Positions 24,947 to 36,384 of a stretch of DNA of 64,000 bases are shown one piece after another. The notes beneath the pieces were generated by a model. It was given only the letters and a program-made list of their open reading frames with translations. It was not told the DNA's origin and did not search any database. This stretch comes from Riptortus pedestris (taxonomy: Eukaryota > Arthropoda > Insecta > Hemiptera > Alydidae). Made by a program: the position numbers and the translations under genes. Every line of letters begins with the position of its first letter. The first letter of the stretch is position 1. The DNA is taken from assembly GCA_019009955.1 (NCBI GenBank), contig CM032228.1, forward strand, positions 103,111,001-103,175,000, given 5' to 3'.

Positions 24947-25774
24947 ATTTCTTTCAATGACACTATAAGTTGTAATATCGATCTGCAAATAAATTAATGA
25001 GTAAATGTAATCTATTATATTTTAGATGTATTGAATAAATCTCCTGTGTTTCAGAACTTGATTAATAAATATTTTAGTAAGAACCTATTTACTATCTTGA
25101 TGTTATTCTCTTCTTTACTTTCTTACGGATCTTATCTTTTCCGGAATGAGTTTAAAAACGACGGCTGAAATAAGGTTAGTGAAATAACGTTTTATCACTG
25201 TTTTATTTATTTATTTCTTACATACTTTGCATCATTGAAAACTCGTGTTCTTAAAGTAAATAGGTGATGAGCATAGGCTGATGAACACGTAACGACAAAT
25301 ACCTAATGAGTATCCAAGGCTGAGAAATATGTAGTTGCGTCACTTATAAGCATTTGTGTAAATGGTGCAACTACCAAATCAAAACATCGATATGTATTAT
25401 CAATTAACTGGAACATAAATAAACTTGAAATAACCAACATCACTACACAACGTAATAGACATTTAAGGATATGAATCACATTTTATAAATAACCTATCTT
25501 TAAAGCATATAGCAGATATTAAGAAAAAATCAAGAGGAAAAACCGCATCCATCACAATACCGATAACCTTTTGATAAACATCAAGGATATCAGGCCTTAA
25601 TGGAAAACATGAAAACCAAGCCTTACGTCGATAGAATTTCCACTAAAACTATGTTAGACCGACATTATTAAAAATGAAACACTTCAGTTCTACTTTTCTT
25701 CGTTATTTTCATTAAAAACATTCAGCGGACAAAATACGTCATTATAGCACAAATGCATCGCTTGCTATAAAATA
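24947..25774. other. unassigned stretch
   Basis: No recognised repeat, RNA or coding motif. Confidence 0.5.
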
Positions 25775-26112
25775 ATAGACCAGTATTATGATTTAATTTT
25801 TTTCTATTCGAATATTGTACTCGGTAAAGAAATCTCTACCAACAAGGGTGGCATGCGGAGATATTAAGATTTTTTGACACTCCCCCACACCGGGGTCGGA
25901 TTTAGCTGTTAAGGGACTTGATCTTCATTTTTACATAAAACGTTTAAATATCAAGTTTGGTGACGATCAGGCCAAAATTGCTACCGCAAGAGCGGTAACA
26001 GACAAATATATATATTTGGATTTTCAAAAAAATTCTTCCAAGGTCCATTTACCCTACATCCAAAATAAGGTCTGGTCAAAACTTTACTCCCCTAAGCGAA
26101 ATCAGCTTAAAC
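25775..26112 (+). mobile_element. family A fragment
   Basis: Contains GGGTCGGATTTAGCTGTTAA, TACATAAAACGTTTAAATAT, GCTACCGCAAGAGCGGTAAC and a minimal TATATATA site. A diverged 3' block ends CCCCTAAGCGAAATCAGCTT. The 5' part is decayed. Confidence 0.75.
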
Positions 26113-26950
26113 GGAATTGGAGTTGTAGATGTACTCACTCTGACATAGGGCATCTTATGTCAGTTAATTCAATGAAAGAAGTCTCTTTCGACTTATAATG
26201 GGCATTTTCCAATACATCAATAATGCTTATTTTTGAGCATAAGTACAGAGTAAAACCGTTTGCCGTTTGCACAATGCCTGCGTTACATAGTTTTTCAGAA
26301 TTAAATGCTCGTAAAAATGATAGTTTGGAAACATTTGCTATTTTTTAACTTGTGTGATATAAATAGCGACGAGTACTACTATATGTCAGGTTTCTAATAT
26401 TCCAAGTGTGTCACTAGAATGAAATGATTTGTATAGAATGAGTAGTGTATAGACGATGAAAGTCATTGGTGGAGGAGGGGATAAGGTGAACAGCCTGCCT
26501 AATTATGAATGTCTGAAAGAAGAGCATAATGGAAGACCTAGTTTAGTATTCTCACTACGAGCTCGTAAACATCAGTTAGTAGCACTTATTTACCACTTCA
26601 TTGTTTCACTACTATACAATTCATAGCATCAACTATATCTCCCTAAAGCAGAACACTCCAAAGGCTCATATTCAGTGTGATTCATCGGCTCCAAATATAT
26701 GTGCTAATAAGTATAATAGCTTAATCATTTAGGTATCAACAGATACATAAATTGTCCCAATTCTTGTTTTATGTTTATATATCAATATATATATAAAATT
26801 GTAACCTCTGTCTGTACATTGATTTTTTTCGCGAAATTTCACGATAACTTTTCGTTTCACATGTCTTAGACACCATAACTGCATTTTGTTTCTTTGGTGT
26901 CTGTTTGTTTGTTTATTTGTTTGTTTGTTTGTTACCTTTTCACGCATAAA

Positions 26951-27701
26951 CGGCTGAACCGAATTTTATGAAACTTGGTATGTATACTACTACTAACTCA
27001 ACTTAGACTTTAGGTTATATTAATAAGGTCTGAGACGAACAGGAGTGGGGGTTATAAGGGAAGCCAGAAATTAAAAATAGCGATATTTCGTTTTCTATTG
27101 GTTTTTCGGCAAATATAAACATAACAAAAGTTGTTTATTTTGTTATTTAGAGTAACTTTTGTTATGTACACTTTTTTCGTATACTGAATTATAAACGAGA
27201 TATACGCTAAAAATTATAGCGGGAGTCAACAATTTTATTTGGCACAAAAGACTCAACCGAACTAAATAAAACACTCGGTATGTGTATTAGCACTAACGCC
27301 TTCCTTATAATAAGCCATACTAACATTTCTAGGGACGGGCAGGAGTGGGGGTTATAAGGGAGGCCTGAAATTAAAAATAGCGATATTTCGTTTCCTATAC
27401 CCGAATATTTCCTATATGCCGAAACCCCAGGCAAATATGCACATAACAAAAGTGGTTTATTTTGTTATTTAGAGAAACTTTTGTTATATACACTACCGTC
27501 GTATACCTGAAAAATAAAGGCGTTATACGCTAAAAATTATAGCGGGAGTCAACAATTTTATTTGACACAAAAGACTCAACCGAAATAAATAAAACACTTA
27601 GTATGAGTATTACCGAAAACCCACTTTATTCATTAAGCTGTACTAATCTTCTTAAAAATGGAGAGGAGTGGTGGTTGTAAGGGATGCATGAAACGAAAAA
27701 T
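26951..27701 (+). repeat. tandem Helitron-internal units
   Basis: Two and a half units of about 300 bp in direct repeat. Aligned landmarks are GGGACGGGCAGGAGTGGGGG, AGCGGGAGTCAACAATTTTA and TTGTTATTTAGAG.AACTTTT. The third unit stops at the family A junction. The minus-strand frame at 27207-27449 is only this repeat read backwards. Confidence 0.85.
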
Positions 27702-28842
27702 TCCGTTATGCAGTTATACGTAAACTAAGCAGACCTCCCACGAGCTGGTATAACACACATGTGATCTCCTCTCCCCACTAATTACCTATTTCTATGTGTA
27801 AAAAGAAATCTGTGAGTAGAAAGCGGTGGGGGGAGTGAAAACAAGAAAGCACAAATAACTCCCTCAATGCTATACTTGAGTTACAAAAAAAATGCAAAGA
27901 TCAATAATTGTAGATCATAAATAGTTTAACAGGATTGGCTCTATAAAATTTTACTATCCCACTTATTATAATATATAAATATTTTGATGTTTTGAATTCC
28001 CACTCCCTCTATACCCCCACTATTTCTTCGAAGTCCGATTTCTGTCAATAACAAATATCATCTTGAGTGTTAACTAAAACGGTTAAATTTCGAGTATGGT
28101 ATAGATCAACTAAACATTTTCGGAATAAAAACGTATAATCTTAATTGATGCATCTCTCATAAAAAGGTCTCTTGAAAACAAAATTGTCCATTTAAGCTTA
28201 GAATAATGTGGTCCATGATATAACAGCGTATTGTTATTCTGATGTGAGTAAGGGGGGGGGAGGGGTTTACAGAAGGATGAAAACTAAACATAGCAAACAT
28301 TTACAGAATAAATGATACTGTTGGCATTCCTGTCGGTGGAGACCGTCGTCACTGGCTGATGGTCGAGTACAGCTGGCAAGCGCTTTCTATGCGATGGCAC
28401 CATCTTCAAGCCCGTCAAAAAGTTGTACTGAGTTAGATGTCTGTTAGTCAGTAGGTTTAAAACCTACGTTAGGCATAAAACCTACTGATTAACGGACATC
28501 TAACTCAGTACAACTTTTTGACGGGCTTGAAGATGATGTCATCGCATCGAAAGCACAATGCCAGCTGTACTCGATCATCAGCCAGTGACGACGGTCTCCA
28601 CCGACAGGTACGACAACAGTATCATTTATACTGACGGTTCTAACCCTTTATTTGAATTATCAGAATAAATGCACACCATTTATAGGCAATTAAATCTCGA
28701 ACAAGATTGCTTCTATACTAATTTTCGATCCGACTTATAATAACGCAGTCATTTTGAATTTTCCAAATTTCCCCCTCACTTGTCCGATTTCAGCCATTTA
28801 CAAACTTGACCTTTAGGATCGATGGACATTGGTTTTAGATAA
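27702..28842 (+). mobile_element. family A long-form copy nested in the Helitron
   Basis: Opens TTCCGTTATGCAGTTATACG, then ACTAAGCAGACCTCCCACGA and the long-form block CTGGTATAACACACATGTGA. The first module ends AAAACGGTTAAATTTCGAGT. The second module starts at CCATTTAAGCTTAGAATAAT and runs past a foldback insertion to TCCGATTTCAGCCATTTACA. The Helitron unit is broken at its left edge and resumes at its right edge, so this copy inserted after the Helitron. Confidence 0.8.
28315..28660. mobile_element. foldback (long hairpin) element with 11-bp target duplication
   Basis: Two arms of about 145 bp are reverse complements with few mismatches. The left arm carries GTCGGTGGAGACCGTCGTCA and GAGTTAGATGTCTGTTAGTC, mirrored in the right arm. 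The centre is GGTTTAAAACCTACGTTAGG. The direct repeat CAGAATAAATG occurs at 28304-28314 and 28661-28671, directly outside. Removing the insertion rejoins the family A sequence on either side. The arms contain no recognisable coding sequence. Confidence 0.9.
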
Positions 28843-30061
28843 TCGAACACATAATAAAACCTTTTTATTTTTATATTAGAGTTTTGATATGTATTTTTGT
28901 CGTATAACGAAGTATAAGCCGGATATACACTGAATACTATACAAGGGAACAGCAATTTTAAGGGCACAATTAATTACACGGAACTCAACAAAACTTAGTA
29001 TCTGAGTTAGCACATTCCCTTATGAGATTAAAACCAATATGAGGATTATAATACACGGCCCGAAAAGAATACATGTAATATTTCATTTCCTATTCGTATT
29101 TCACGAAAATGCAAAAAACAAAAATTGCTTACTTCATTATTTAGAGGAACTTTCGTAAAATACATTTTATCATATAACAATATATAAAACAAGTTATTCG
29201 GATATAAATATTGTTATAGCCAATAATTCTTCACAATTTGTTAGTAATTAAACTTGGTACCTAGTATCTTGCCATGATAAATTATCACTTATGGTAGACT
29301 TCCAATCTATTTGCGAATTTGAATTATGGAGAAAATAATTTATTGTAACAGGAGAAATTGTACAACTCCCAGTTTATTCACAGGTTTTTGCCAGCCGCAT
29401 TATGGTGGGAATATCCCGACATCAAATTGATTTATGATTACATGTGATTTAATGCTTATACTTTTAGTAATGTTGTGTTATTCTTAGAAACTGAACTTGT
29501 TTGATTTTCATGAAGAAATAATTTAAAAGGAAGAACGCTGGGGGAGTGAAAGTGCTGGGGAGGTGTACCCAGTTAATATATTAACATTAATATGCCTACT
29601 ATGGGCCATTAGGAATGAAACGTTTACTTTCCAGACATACAGTACAGTATTTTTAATAATGGTTATTATGTACATAAAATAACTGCTGCCATCGTTGTGG
29701 TTTGGTAAGCATTTGGGGAAATAAACTTTAATTCTTACATGGCCCGGATTACAGAATGCCTTGGCCGTGATTATGAATTATATATGACGCATGATGTTTA
29801 AATAAATAATACATACACAGGAGACGGGAAATATAAAAATGTTGTGGAGTGGGGCCAATACATACAAAATTACTTTTACAATTAACACATCCCGAGCAAC
29901 GCCGGGTACCTTAGTTTTTACAAACGCTGCAAAATTAACTATCATTCAACTCCCAAACCTTCTACAAGCTGTCTAAAGTGAATTCTATTTCTTCATCTCC
30001 GGATGCTGTTGGTGAGGATGAATTTCTCAGTTGAATATAATGTAAAACTAAAGACGAAGTT

Positions 30062-30290
30062 TTTTTAATTGAAATCGGACCAGTGAGAGGAGGGGAGTTT
30101 AAAGGGGGGAGGGATTTTGGACATTTAAAATGTATCCGTTACTATGAGTCACGTCCGAAAATTGTATACAACCAATCTTATTACAACTTTCTTTGTCTAT
30201 TAATATTGTTTTATACACATTTTCACTATTTCGATAATTAACGAAGATGCTGTGTACATACATACAAAGGCGTAGTGCCATGACGTTTTC
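30062..30290 (-). mobile_element. family A fragment
   Basis: Holds GAAATCGGACCAGTGAGAGG, the G-rich block and TCCGAAAATTGTATACAACC. Both termini and the array are missing. Confidence 0.75.
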
Positions 30291-30324
30291 AATTAAGATT
30301 TCTGTCGTTTCAAAAATATTAATT

Positions 30325-30705
30325 TGATCTATACTCGATATTTAACTGTTTCATTCAACACTAAAGCTCATGAAATGGGATAACGAAAACGGGGGGGGGG
30401 GGAGTTAGAGGGAATTTGAAAATTCAAAATATCTCCAGTATTATAAGTGGATCGAACAAGTTATATGACCAATATTGTTAAAACATCGATGCAATACAAT
30501 TGTTTCTTCTATTCATTTTTTTCGTAATTCAATTTTAATGGAGTTATTCCTAAATTCTTATTTTCAGCCTTCAAGACCCCCCTCCCATTTACCCATTGGA
30601 GTTTTACTTAGAAATTGAGGTGAGATGGTACCTGACTAGTGTTTAATTCCAGCCCGTGGGAAATCTGCAGAGTTTGCGCAGTAGCTTCTGACATATAAGT
30701 AGTTC
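30325..30705 (-). mobile_element. family A copy, hairpin end lost
   Basis: Contains CGATATTTAACTGTTTCATT, a run of thirteen or so G, TTTTCAGCCTTCAAGACCCC and CCCGTGGGAAATCTGCAGAG. The extreme 5' end (TTTGCGCAGTAGCTTCTGAC) is diverged. Confidence 0.75.
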
Positions 30706-31004
30706 TGACTAAGATTCTTCATTACTTATAAAGTAGTAGTTCTCTTGCAGTTATGCAGTTTATTTATATCTGATAGTGTCAAATAACCATAAACACAGCT
30801 AAACAGTTTAAAATACGTAGCTACGTGTGGTGGCAACGGCCTATAATCCATTTCAATGAGCAAAAGGAAAACAGCAACCAGCCATCGTATTATAAGATTA
30901 TATTCTAAGATTACATAAGAAAAATAAAATCATTACAACTAGTGAAACGATTAATTAAAATTAGATAAGATAGAAGTAATAATTACAGGCAATTAGTACT
31001 AATG

Positions 31005-31211
31005 GGGCTCAGGTTAGCCATTCGAGTTAAAGCGCTGGCTTTAATATCACATCGTAAACTTAGAGTGGCCAGTTCGATTCCTGCCTGGGCAATAGTGACG
31101 AACTCATTAAATAAATTCCTTGTTCCCACCCTGGCTGGAAAAGGGTGGTAACCCGTCCCCAGTAGTCATAGTAGTAAAATCTGGACGTTAATAAATAATA
31201 ATGATAATAAC
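31005..31211 (+). mobile_element. tRNA-derived SINE with imperfect target duplication
   Basis: Starts GGGGCTCAGGTTAGCCATTC and has GGCCAGTTCGATTCCTGCCT at the B box. A deletion of about 20 bp removes the AACCTGTAGAT part of the body. The tail is GTTAATAAATAATAATGATA. TAGTACTAAT (30995-31004) and TAGTAATAAT (31212-31221) flank it with one mismatch. Confidence 0.88.
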
Positions 31212-31221
31212 TAGTAATAAT

Positions 31222-32227
31222 GAACCAAATTGATATCATAGCACGTACATTAAAACGAAAACCAGCAATGGAGGGCGCATAAGAAGACCTTGACAACGGT
31301 GAAATTCTAAACGTTTTGAGATGTGAGAAGAAATATTCGTGTTTAACTTATTGCAGTACACAATTCAGCCCTCTGTAAACTAATTCTTCCTCATAAAAGG
31401 AAGTAGGAGTCTGAGGGAGAAATAATAATAAACTTTTCATTACAAATTCAATAGAAATAATTGTAACTGATTTTTGAACATTTATTTCCAGAGCCATAAC
31501 CATAAACTACGAATAATTGGGTCAGTGGATTAAAACAGCCGATGTTTTGAAAAGAATGTCTGAATAGAGCTCCTTTTTATCAAGTTTTTTTTTTGTTTGC
31601 AGTTCGTAAAGAGTGAGCTATCAACGAACTTACCGCTTGGCTGAGCACTGATAAAGAAGTGATGACCTGCAATATGGCCCCGCCTGTACCGCCAATTGTA
31701 TAGTTGTTTCTTGCCTTTTATATTCTAAGAAACCTTTGTAGTTTAAACTTATTAAACAATTACGTCTGTTTTATTTAGGCATGTTATTTCTTTGGAAGTG
31801 TATATATAATCAGGCGTATTTATCCATTACAATAATTTTATTCTCCCGAATCGTTTACAACTTTGTTCTGATTTATCAATAGGAAATACTATTAATGAAG
31901 TACATGTTTGTGAATATGATTTACCCCGACTATAAATAGTGTTTTATCGAATTAATTAAAACTAAAACAAGTCGGTAAATATTATTAGCAAAACTATCAA
32001 TATAGAAGGAGGTAAACAGTTCTAATACGCTAAAAAAGTCCTTGTTCTTTATTTACTCTTTAGTCCTCTCATGATTTATAAACTAAGCAAAATGGAAGTT
32101 ACATCAAAACTATATGCTATAGCGCTAGACTGAGTCACGTTTCTGGTTTGCCACAATCAGAAAATTTTTAAAAACGCTTGAAACTGGATCATATGGGCAA
32201 ACGGAAAAATGGTCAAGTATCAATTAA
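31222..32227. other. unassigned stretch
   Basis: No recognised repeat family, RNA or coding motif. Confidence 0.5.
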
Positions 32228-32330
32228 CTAAAGTACGTCATGCAGGAGCTGCGTTACCTTAACAGATTTCTCACGTACACCATGTATTTGCATTTATCTT
32301 ATAAAGTAAATATATATTTTTGAGAATCGT
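32228..32330 (+). mobile_element. family A 5' fragment
   Basis: AAAGTACGTCATGCAGGAGC, CAGATTTCTCACGTACACCA and TATTTGCATTTATCTTATAA match the 5' block. The rest is missing. Confidence 0.8.
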
Positions 32331-32369
32331 TACATTTAATAGATATTTTGAGGAAACTCCCGAGATACT

Positions 32370-32625
32370 GGACGGCCGGGATCAATAAAAAATCCTTAAA
32401 AGTAGTTTAATATGCAAAGAGACCAATCTCCATCGTCAGTGCTTTCTGGTTAGAGTCGCTTAGCCTGAAACAATGCTTCAGCAGCTGGGTGACTATAAGG
32501 GTCGTTCAGACTGCTTGACCCAAACCACTAGGCACTATGACGGAGTTTGATCTCTGAAAAAGCACTTTGCATATTAAAGTACTTGTAGAGGAAAAGGCTT
32601 TTTTTATTAATCCTGATTAATTTAT
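32370..32625. mobile_element. imperfect foldback element
   Basis: Left arm GATCAATAAAAAATCCTT...TTTAATATGCAAAGAGACCA...GTCAGTGCT is mirrored by GCACTATGACGG...ATCTCTG...CTTTGCATATTAAAGTACTT...AAGGCTTTTTTTATTAATCC. The arms are roughly 80 bp with mismatches. The arm sequence resembles the outer arms of the element at 32778, so the two may belong to one family. Confidence 0.65.
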
Positions 32626-32777
32626 GGAGTCTATAGACATATGAAAAATAAGTTTAAACTTCTAAATCATGCCTGCTAAAATTTATTTTTATGCTAGTTC
32701 GTTTTATCCCTTTTACGATAATCCACGCTCATTTCTCCCAAAATGCGGGACGGTAGAGGAACCATTTGATCAGGATA

Positions 32778-33455
32778 AATAAAGAGGCCAAGTTCTCAAC
32801 TAGAGCTTTAATTTTGCAAAGTCCATTTTCAGAGTCAGAGCTCCATCAACAGTGCCTGCTGACAAAAAAAAAACTAAGACAAAATAAGAAACATAGCATG
32901 GTCAACAGTGCGAAGCAGTCACAAAAAAAAACACGTACTGGATAAGAACCAATAGAAAATTAATAAATAGTCGACCTACAAATACATAAACCACCAGCGT
33001 ACCGTAAAACTCCACTACTTTGTGACAGGCTCCCAACTTTGAGACACTCAAGATTTTGGGCATACAGAGCACTCTAGAGGCTCTGGGGATTAATACTTAC
33101 TTACAGACAGGTGCCGCAACCTCTCGGATTCATTTCGGATCTTAAGATTAATCCCCAGAGCCCCTAGAGTGCTCTTATGCCCAAAATCTTGAGTGTCACA
33201 AAGTTGGGAGCCTGTCACAAAGTTGGGGAGTTTTACGGTACGTCATAAAGATAAAAAGTTAAAAACCTAAAAACTATCTAAAAACAAACAAATTACTAGG
33301 AAAAAAACTTATATTTACAAGTTATAATGGGGTGAAAATCCTCTAGGTTTTTGTTTGTCAGCGGGCACTGATGATGGAGCTCTGACTCCGCATAAATTGA
33401 AAGTGCACTCTGCATAAATTGAAGCACTAGTAAACGGCTAGGCTTTTTTCAATCC
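32778..33455. mobile_element. foldback element with a second foldback inserted in it
   Basis: Outer arms: GAGTCAGAGCTCCATCAACA then GTGCCTGCTGAC and an A run on the left (32834-32875). On the right (33349-33391) GTCAGCGGGCACTGATGATG leads into GAGCTCTGACTCCG. Further outward, AGGCCAAGTT...AATTTTGCA pairs loosely with TGCATAAATTGAAGCACTAG...GGCTAGGCTTTTTTCAATCC. The right arm has a short internal duplication of GC(A)TAAATTGAA. The middle contains the separate hairpin at 32999-33242. Confidence 0.7.
32999..33242. mobile_element. inner foldback element
   Basis: Left arm GTACCGTAAAACTCC...TTTGTGACAGGCTCCCAACTTTG...CACTCAAGATTTTGGGCATA.GAGCACTCTAG is mirrored almost perfectly on the right. A short loop (33094-33141) includes ACTTACTTACAGACAGGTGC. 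Arms are about 95 bp. It lies inside the element at 32778-33455 and so is probably younger. Confidence 0.88.
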
Positions 33456-33832
33456 AAGTTTAGAGAAAGATGCAAAGATGGTGCTGTTAAAATATTATAA
33501 TTAAATTTTAATAAGAACCCAAATTTGATGCCGTTAGAGGTAAATGTCTTAAGAAATATCAGCCTGTGGAAGTAGTAGGTAAGTGTGTAAGAAACAGGAT
33601 GAAAAGGAAGAGTGTATGAGACAGAGCTGCCAGGGCCAAGAAAGGGGTCCCCATCTTGTATAAAGCAACTGTCCAACTAGTCACGTTAAACTTGTTTAGT
33701 TTTAATAGTCTTCCGAGCTTCCTTGCGTCTTCTCGTCTTCCATGTATTGTTGTTTAAGGGTTAACGTACTCAGTCTGATACAAAGGGTTAATGATATTCT
33801 CAGGAAATTATAAGGTTAATATATACATAAAT

Positions 33833-34292
33833 AAAAGTCAGTCGCGCTTAACTAAGCAGATTTCCCCCATGCGCCACGTATTTGCATTTACCTCAAAACG
33901 TAAAAGTTCAATGAGAACATTATTTGGTAATTAGGTTTCAAATAAGGTGCTTCATAATATAATACCTCACTGGCAATATGACATGAGTACGAATGGTGGT
34001 TTACTGAAGACCAAAAACTAAAAATACAAATATCTCAGTTAATAATCAAGACAGACCTAACAACAGCAATTGACCATTATATTTTCAATAAGATTGGATT
34101 TATACACGTTTTCAATCCGACGTATAGTAACGGAGATATTTCGAATTTTCGAAATTCTCCTTTCTCTAAACCACCACTCCTACTGGTTCGATTGCAGCCA
34201 TTAACGAACTCGATCTTTCTTTTTACATAAAACGATTAAATACCGAGTTTGGTAACACTTAAACAAAAAATGCGACCGCTAGAGCGTTAAAA

Positions 34293-34347
<55 letters not shown>

Positions 34348-34457
34348 TTTTCGTCATCTCCTGGGTAGGAGCGAAGGACAATTAAAGAATTTTTTCGAAA
34401 ATCGCGTCATGAGTACGACCTCAATAGCTTATTTCCCTTAAGGGAAATCTGCTAAAA
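33833..34457 (+). mobile_element. family A copy, near full length
   Basis: Begins AAAGTCAGTCGCGCTTAACT with TAAGCAGATTTCCCCCATGC. It carries ATGACATGAGTACGAATGGT, TTCAATCCGACGTATAGTAA and GCGACCGCTAGAGCGTTAAA. The (TA)n array is at 34292-34345. It ends AATAGCTTATTTCCCTTAAG then GGAAATCTGCTAAAA, with the hairpin almost intact. Confidence 0.92.
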
Positions 34458-34539
34458 ATCTAAGGGTTGTCCGTTTTTCTATTTAAATTTAGCAACGATA
34501 GGTTTTTTTTTGCGTTGGAGACCATTCTTAGAACAAGGG

Positions 34540-35300
34540 CATCAAAGTTGAAAATATTGTCTGTCTGTTTGTTGCTCTATCGCCCAATGACTGATTAGAG
34601 GATAACTCTCGACTTTTGTATTTGCGAGCCAACCATCCTTAGGATGGTACAGCATACGCTTCATTAAAATTCGAATGTTCAACAAGGAGGAGGAGATTAC
34701 TTTGACGTGAAATTACATATTCATAAAATATTCACCATTAATAATGTTTTTATTGAGAAAATATAAAGAACAAATTGTTTTTAGAATAACGATCCAGGAT
34801 TTAAAGTATATTTAGGTATAAATCTCGAACTTTGGACCTCCAACTTGGCGTTCCATGAAAATGTGTCAATAGAATTGGGTAATGCTTTGAGTAGATGTTA
34901 AGGGAATGCATGTTATTAATATGCGCTATTTCATACATTACTACCTCTCACTGGAATAACTTACTTCGACGTCAAAACACACATTCGTCAATATCTTCGT
35001 TAACATCGAAATTCAGTTTAGAATACAGCATTCGATCTTCAAACATTGTTTAAATTTATGAACTTCAACCTATGACTTTTGACATTCGGTCACCAAAAAT
35101 AATTTTCCATGAGATTGCCCCCATAGTGCTTCTCACATATGCATCAGTAACAAGAATGCTGTACACACTTACGTGATTTTATACTTTCCTACCACCGACA
35201 GGAGTGAGGGTGTACTAACAAGTCAAAACTCATTTTCGTCTATATCTTCGTTGATATTGATTTAATCAGAAAAAAAATGACGGGAATCCTTTTTTATTTT
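34540..35300. repeat. possible degenerate tandem units (Helitron-like?)
   Basis: Two weakly similar stretches about 245 bp apart share TTTAGAATA...CGATC and TTCCATGA.A.TG...ATAG..TTG. Each is followed by a block with ACTTCGACGTCAAAACACAC or AACAAGTCAAAACTCATTTT. A GTCTGTCTGTTTGTTGCTCT stretch opens the region, as in Helitron 5' parts. The call is tentative. Confidence 0.35.
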
Positions 35301-35497
35301 ATTAATGGGCAAACAGAAGTTTATTACAAAAATTGGTTAACATTTCTTCAATCACCACTGCTTTCTTCGATGGAATAATAAGTGAACGACTCAAAATTAA
35401 AATATTTAGGTATTATTTTTTTTTTTAATCAAAACTCCGGAGCATAAATATACAGTACCTAGAAATGTATGCATGAATTATGTTATGTTATTTTATA

Positions 35498-35684
35498 ATT
35501 TTCACTTTATGGTATCATGGCAAACTGGGACAGGTTATCTGCAGATTACCACCCATCTAAGGATTTGATTTAATGAGATCCTTACTAAATTGCTAATGCT
35601 CACGCGGAAATCGGATCCGTCACTCTATATATACCACTTGCGATTATGACCAAATATGTTTCTCAAATGGCTAACCTTGCCCCT
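35498..35684 (-). mobile_element. degenerate SINE
   Basis: Tail-side TTTCACTTTATGGTATCATG, body GGGACAGGTTATCTGCAGAT and head end GGCTAACCTTGCCCC keep the SINE order, but the B box (GGAAATCGGATCCGTCACTC) is mutated. This is an old copy. Confidence 0.75.
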
Positions 35685-35949
35685 GCTTAGAAGTAAAACT
35701 GCATAAAAGCAGCTACTCAACTGCAATGACATACGTATGCATTACCAGCATAGTTATTGGGGACTGAAGGGACAGTATGATTTTAAAACACTGGAGTGTT
35801 CAGAGAATGACAGGCATCAAATAATACGATGCGATTTCCAACGAAGAAATTTACTTATTGGTGAAAATTACTCCAACCTCCAAGCTAGTCTAACAAATTA
35901 AACTACATATAATGTTAAAAGACGGAAAAAATATACCAAAGCTACAATA

Positions 35950-36384
35950 TTTAGTCTAAGAAGATTTCCCACTTGCTGGAATGTCATACGCTGATGATCT
36001 CATCTGGCTATCTGTTCTCTGTTTCTCCAAAAGTATGGAGTCTACTATAACAATGGTCGAAGAAAATTAAAATGTTAACAGGATAACAAATGTTTTCCAT
36101 CCAACTCATATTAATGGATATATATTAAATTTTGAATTATCCCCCTCCTCCAAGGCCGATTTCAGCCATTACCTAATGCAATATTTTGTTGTCCATGAAA
36201 CGGTTAAATATCGAGTGTGACGTCGATCAAATAAAAATCATGTAGTTTAGAACGTAAACTCTTAATAAAAGTGTCGTAAAAACAATATTTTATATTTAAG
36301 CTGGAATAGAACCTTTCGTGATAACTCACCTCTATGTTAATATGAGATGAGTAGAAGTGGGGATTTACTAAAAGCAGTAAACTA
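35950..36384 (+). mobile_element. family A long-form fragment
   Basis: TAGTCTAAGAAGATTTCCCA, then the first-module sequence to CGGTTAAATATCGAGTGTGA. It then enters the second module (TATTTAAGCTGGAATAGAAC) and stops at TTTACTAAAAGCAGTAAACT, where the next copy begins. Confidence 0.78.

Larger units (their letters stand above)
26783..29911 (+). mobile_element. Helitron with tandem ~300-bp internal units, interrupted by a family A insertion
   Basis: The 5' side carries an ATATATATATAAAATTGTAA start, (TTTG)n and CGGCTGAACCGAATTTTATG. Internal units begin near 26951, 27248 and 27574 (297 and 326 bp apart). Each has a GAACCGAA..AAAAC..GGTATG start, AGGAGTGGGGGTTATAAGGG, AAAATAGCGATATTTCG and AACTTTTGTTAT. 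The third unit is interrupted at 27702 and resumes near 28843 (TTGTCGTATAACGAAGTATA). Diverged units follow at about 28974 and 29230. The 3' side has the hairpin CCCGAGCAACGCCGGGTACC at 29889. No helicase frame is present, so it is non-autonomous or gutted. Confidence 0.75.

Noticed and set aside
26951..27701. Direct repeats considered as a CRISPR array
   Set aside because: Units are about 300 bp, similar throughout and without repeat/spacer alternation; the context is a eukaryotic transposon.
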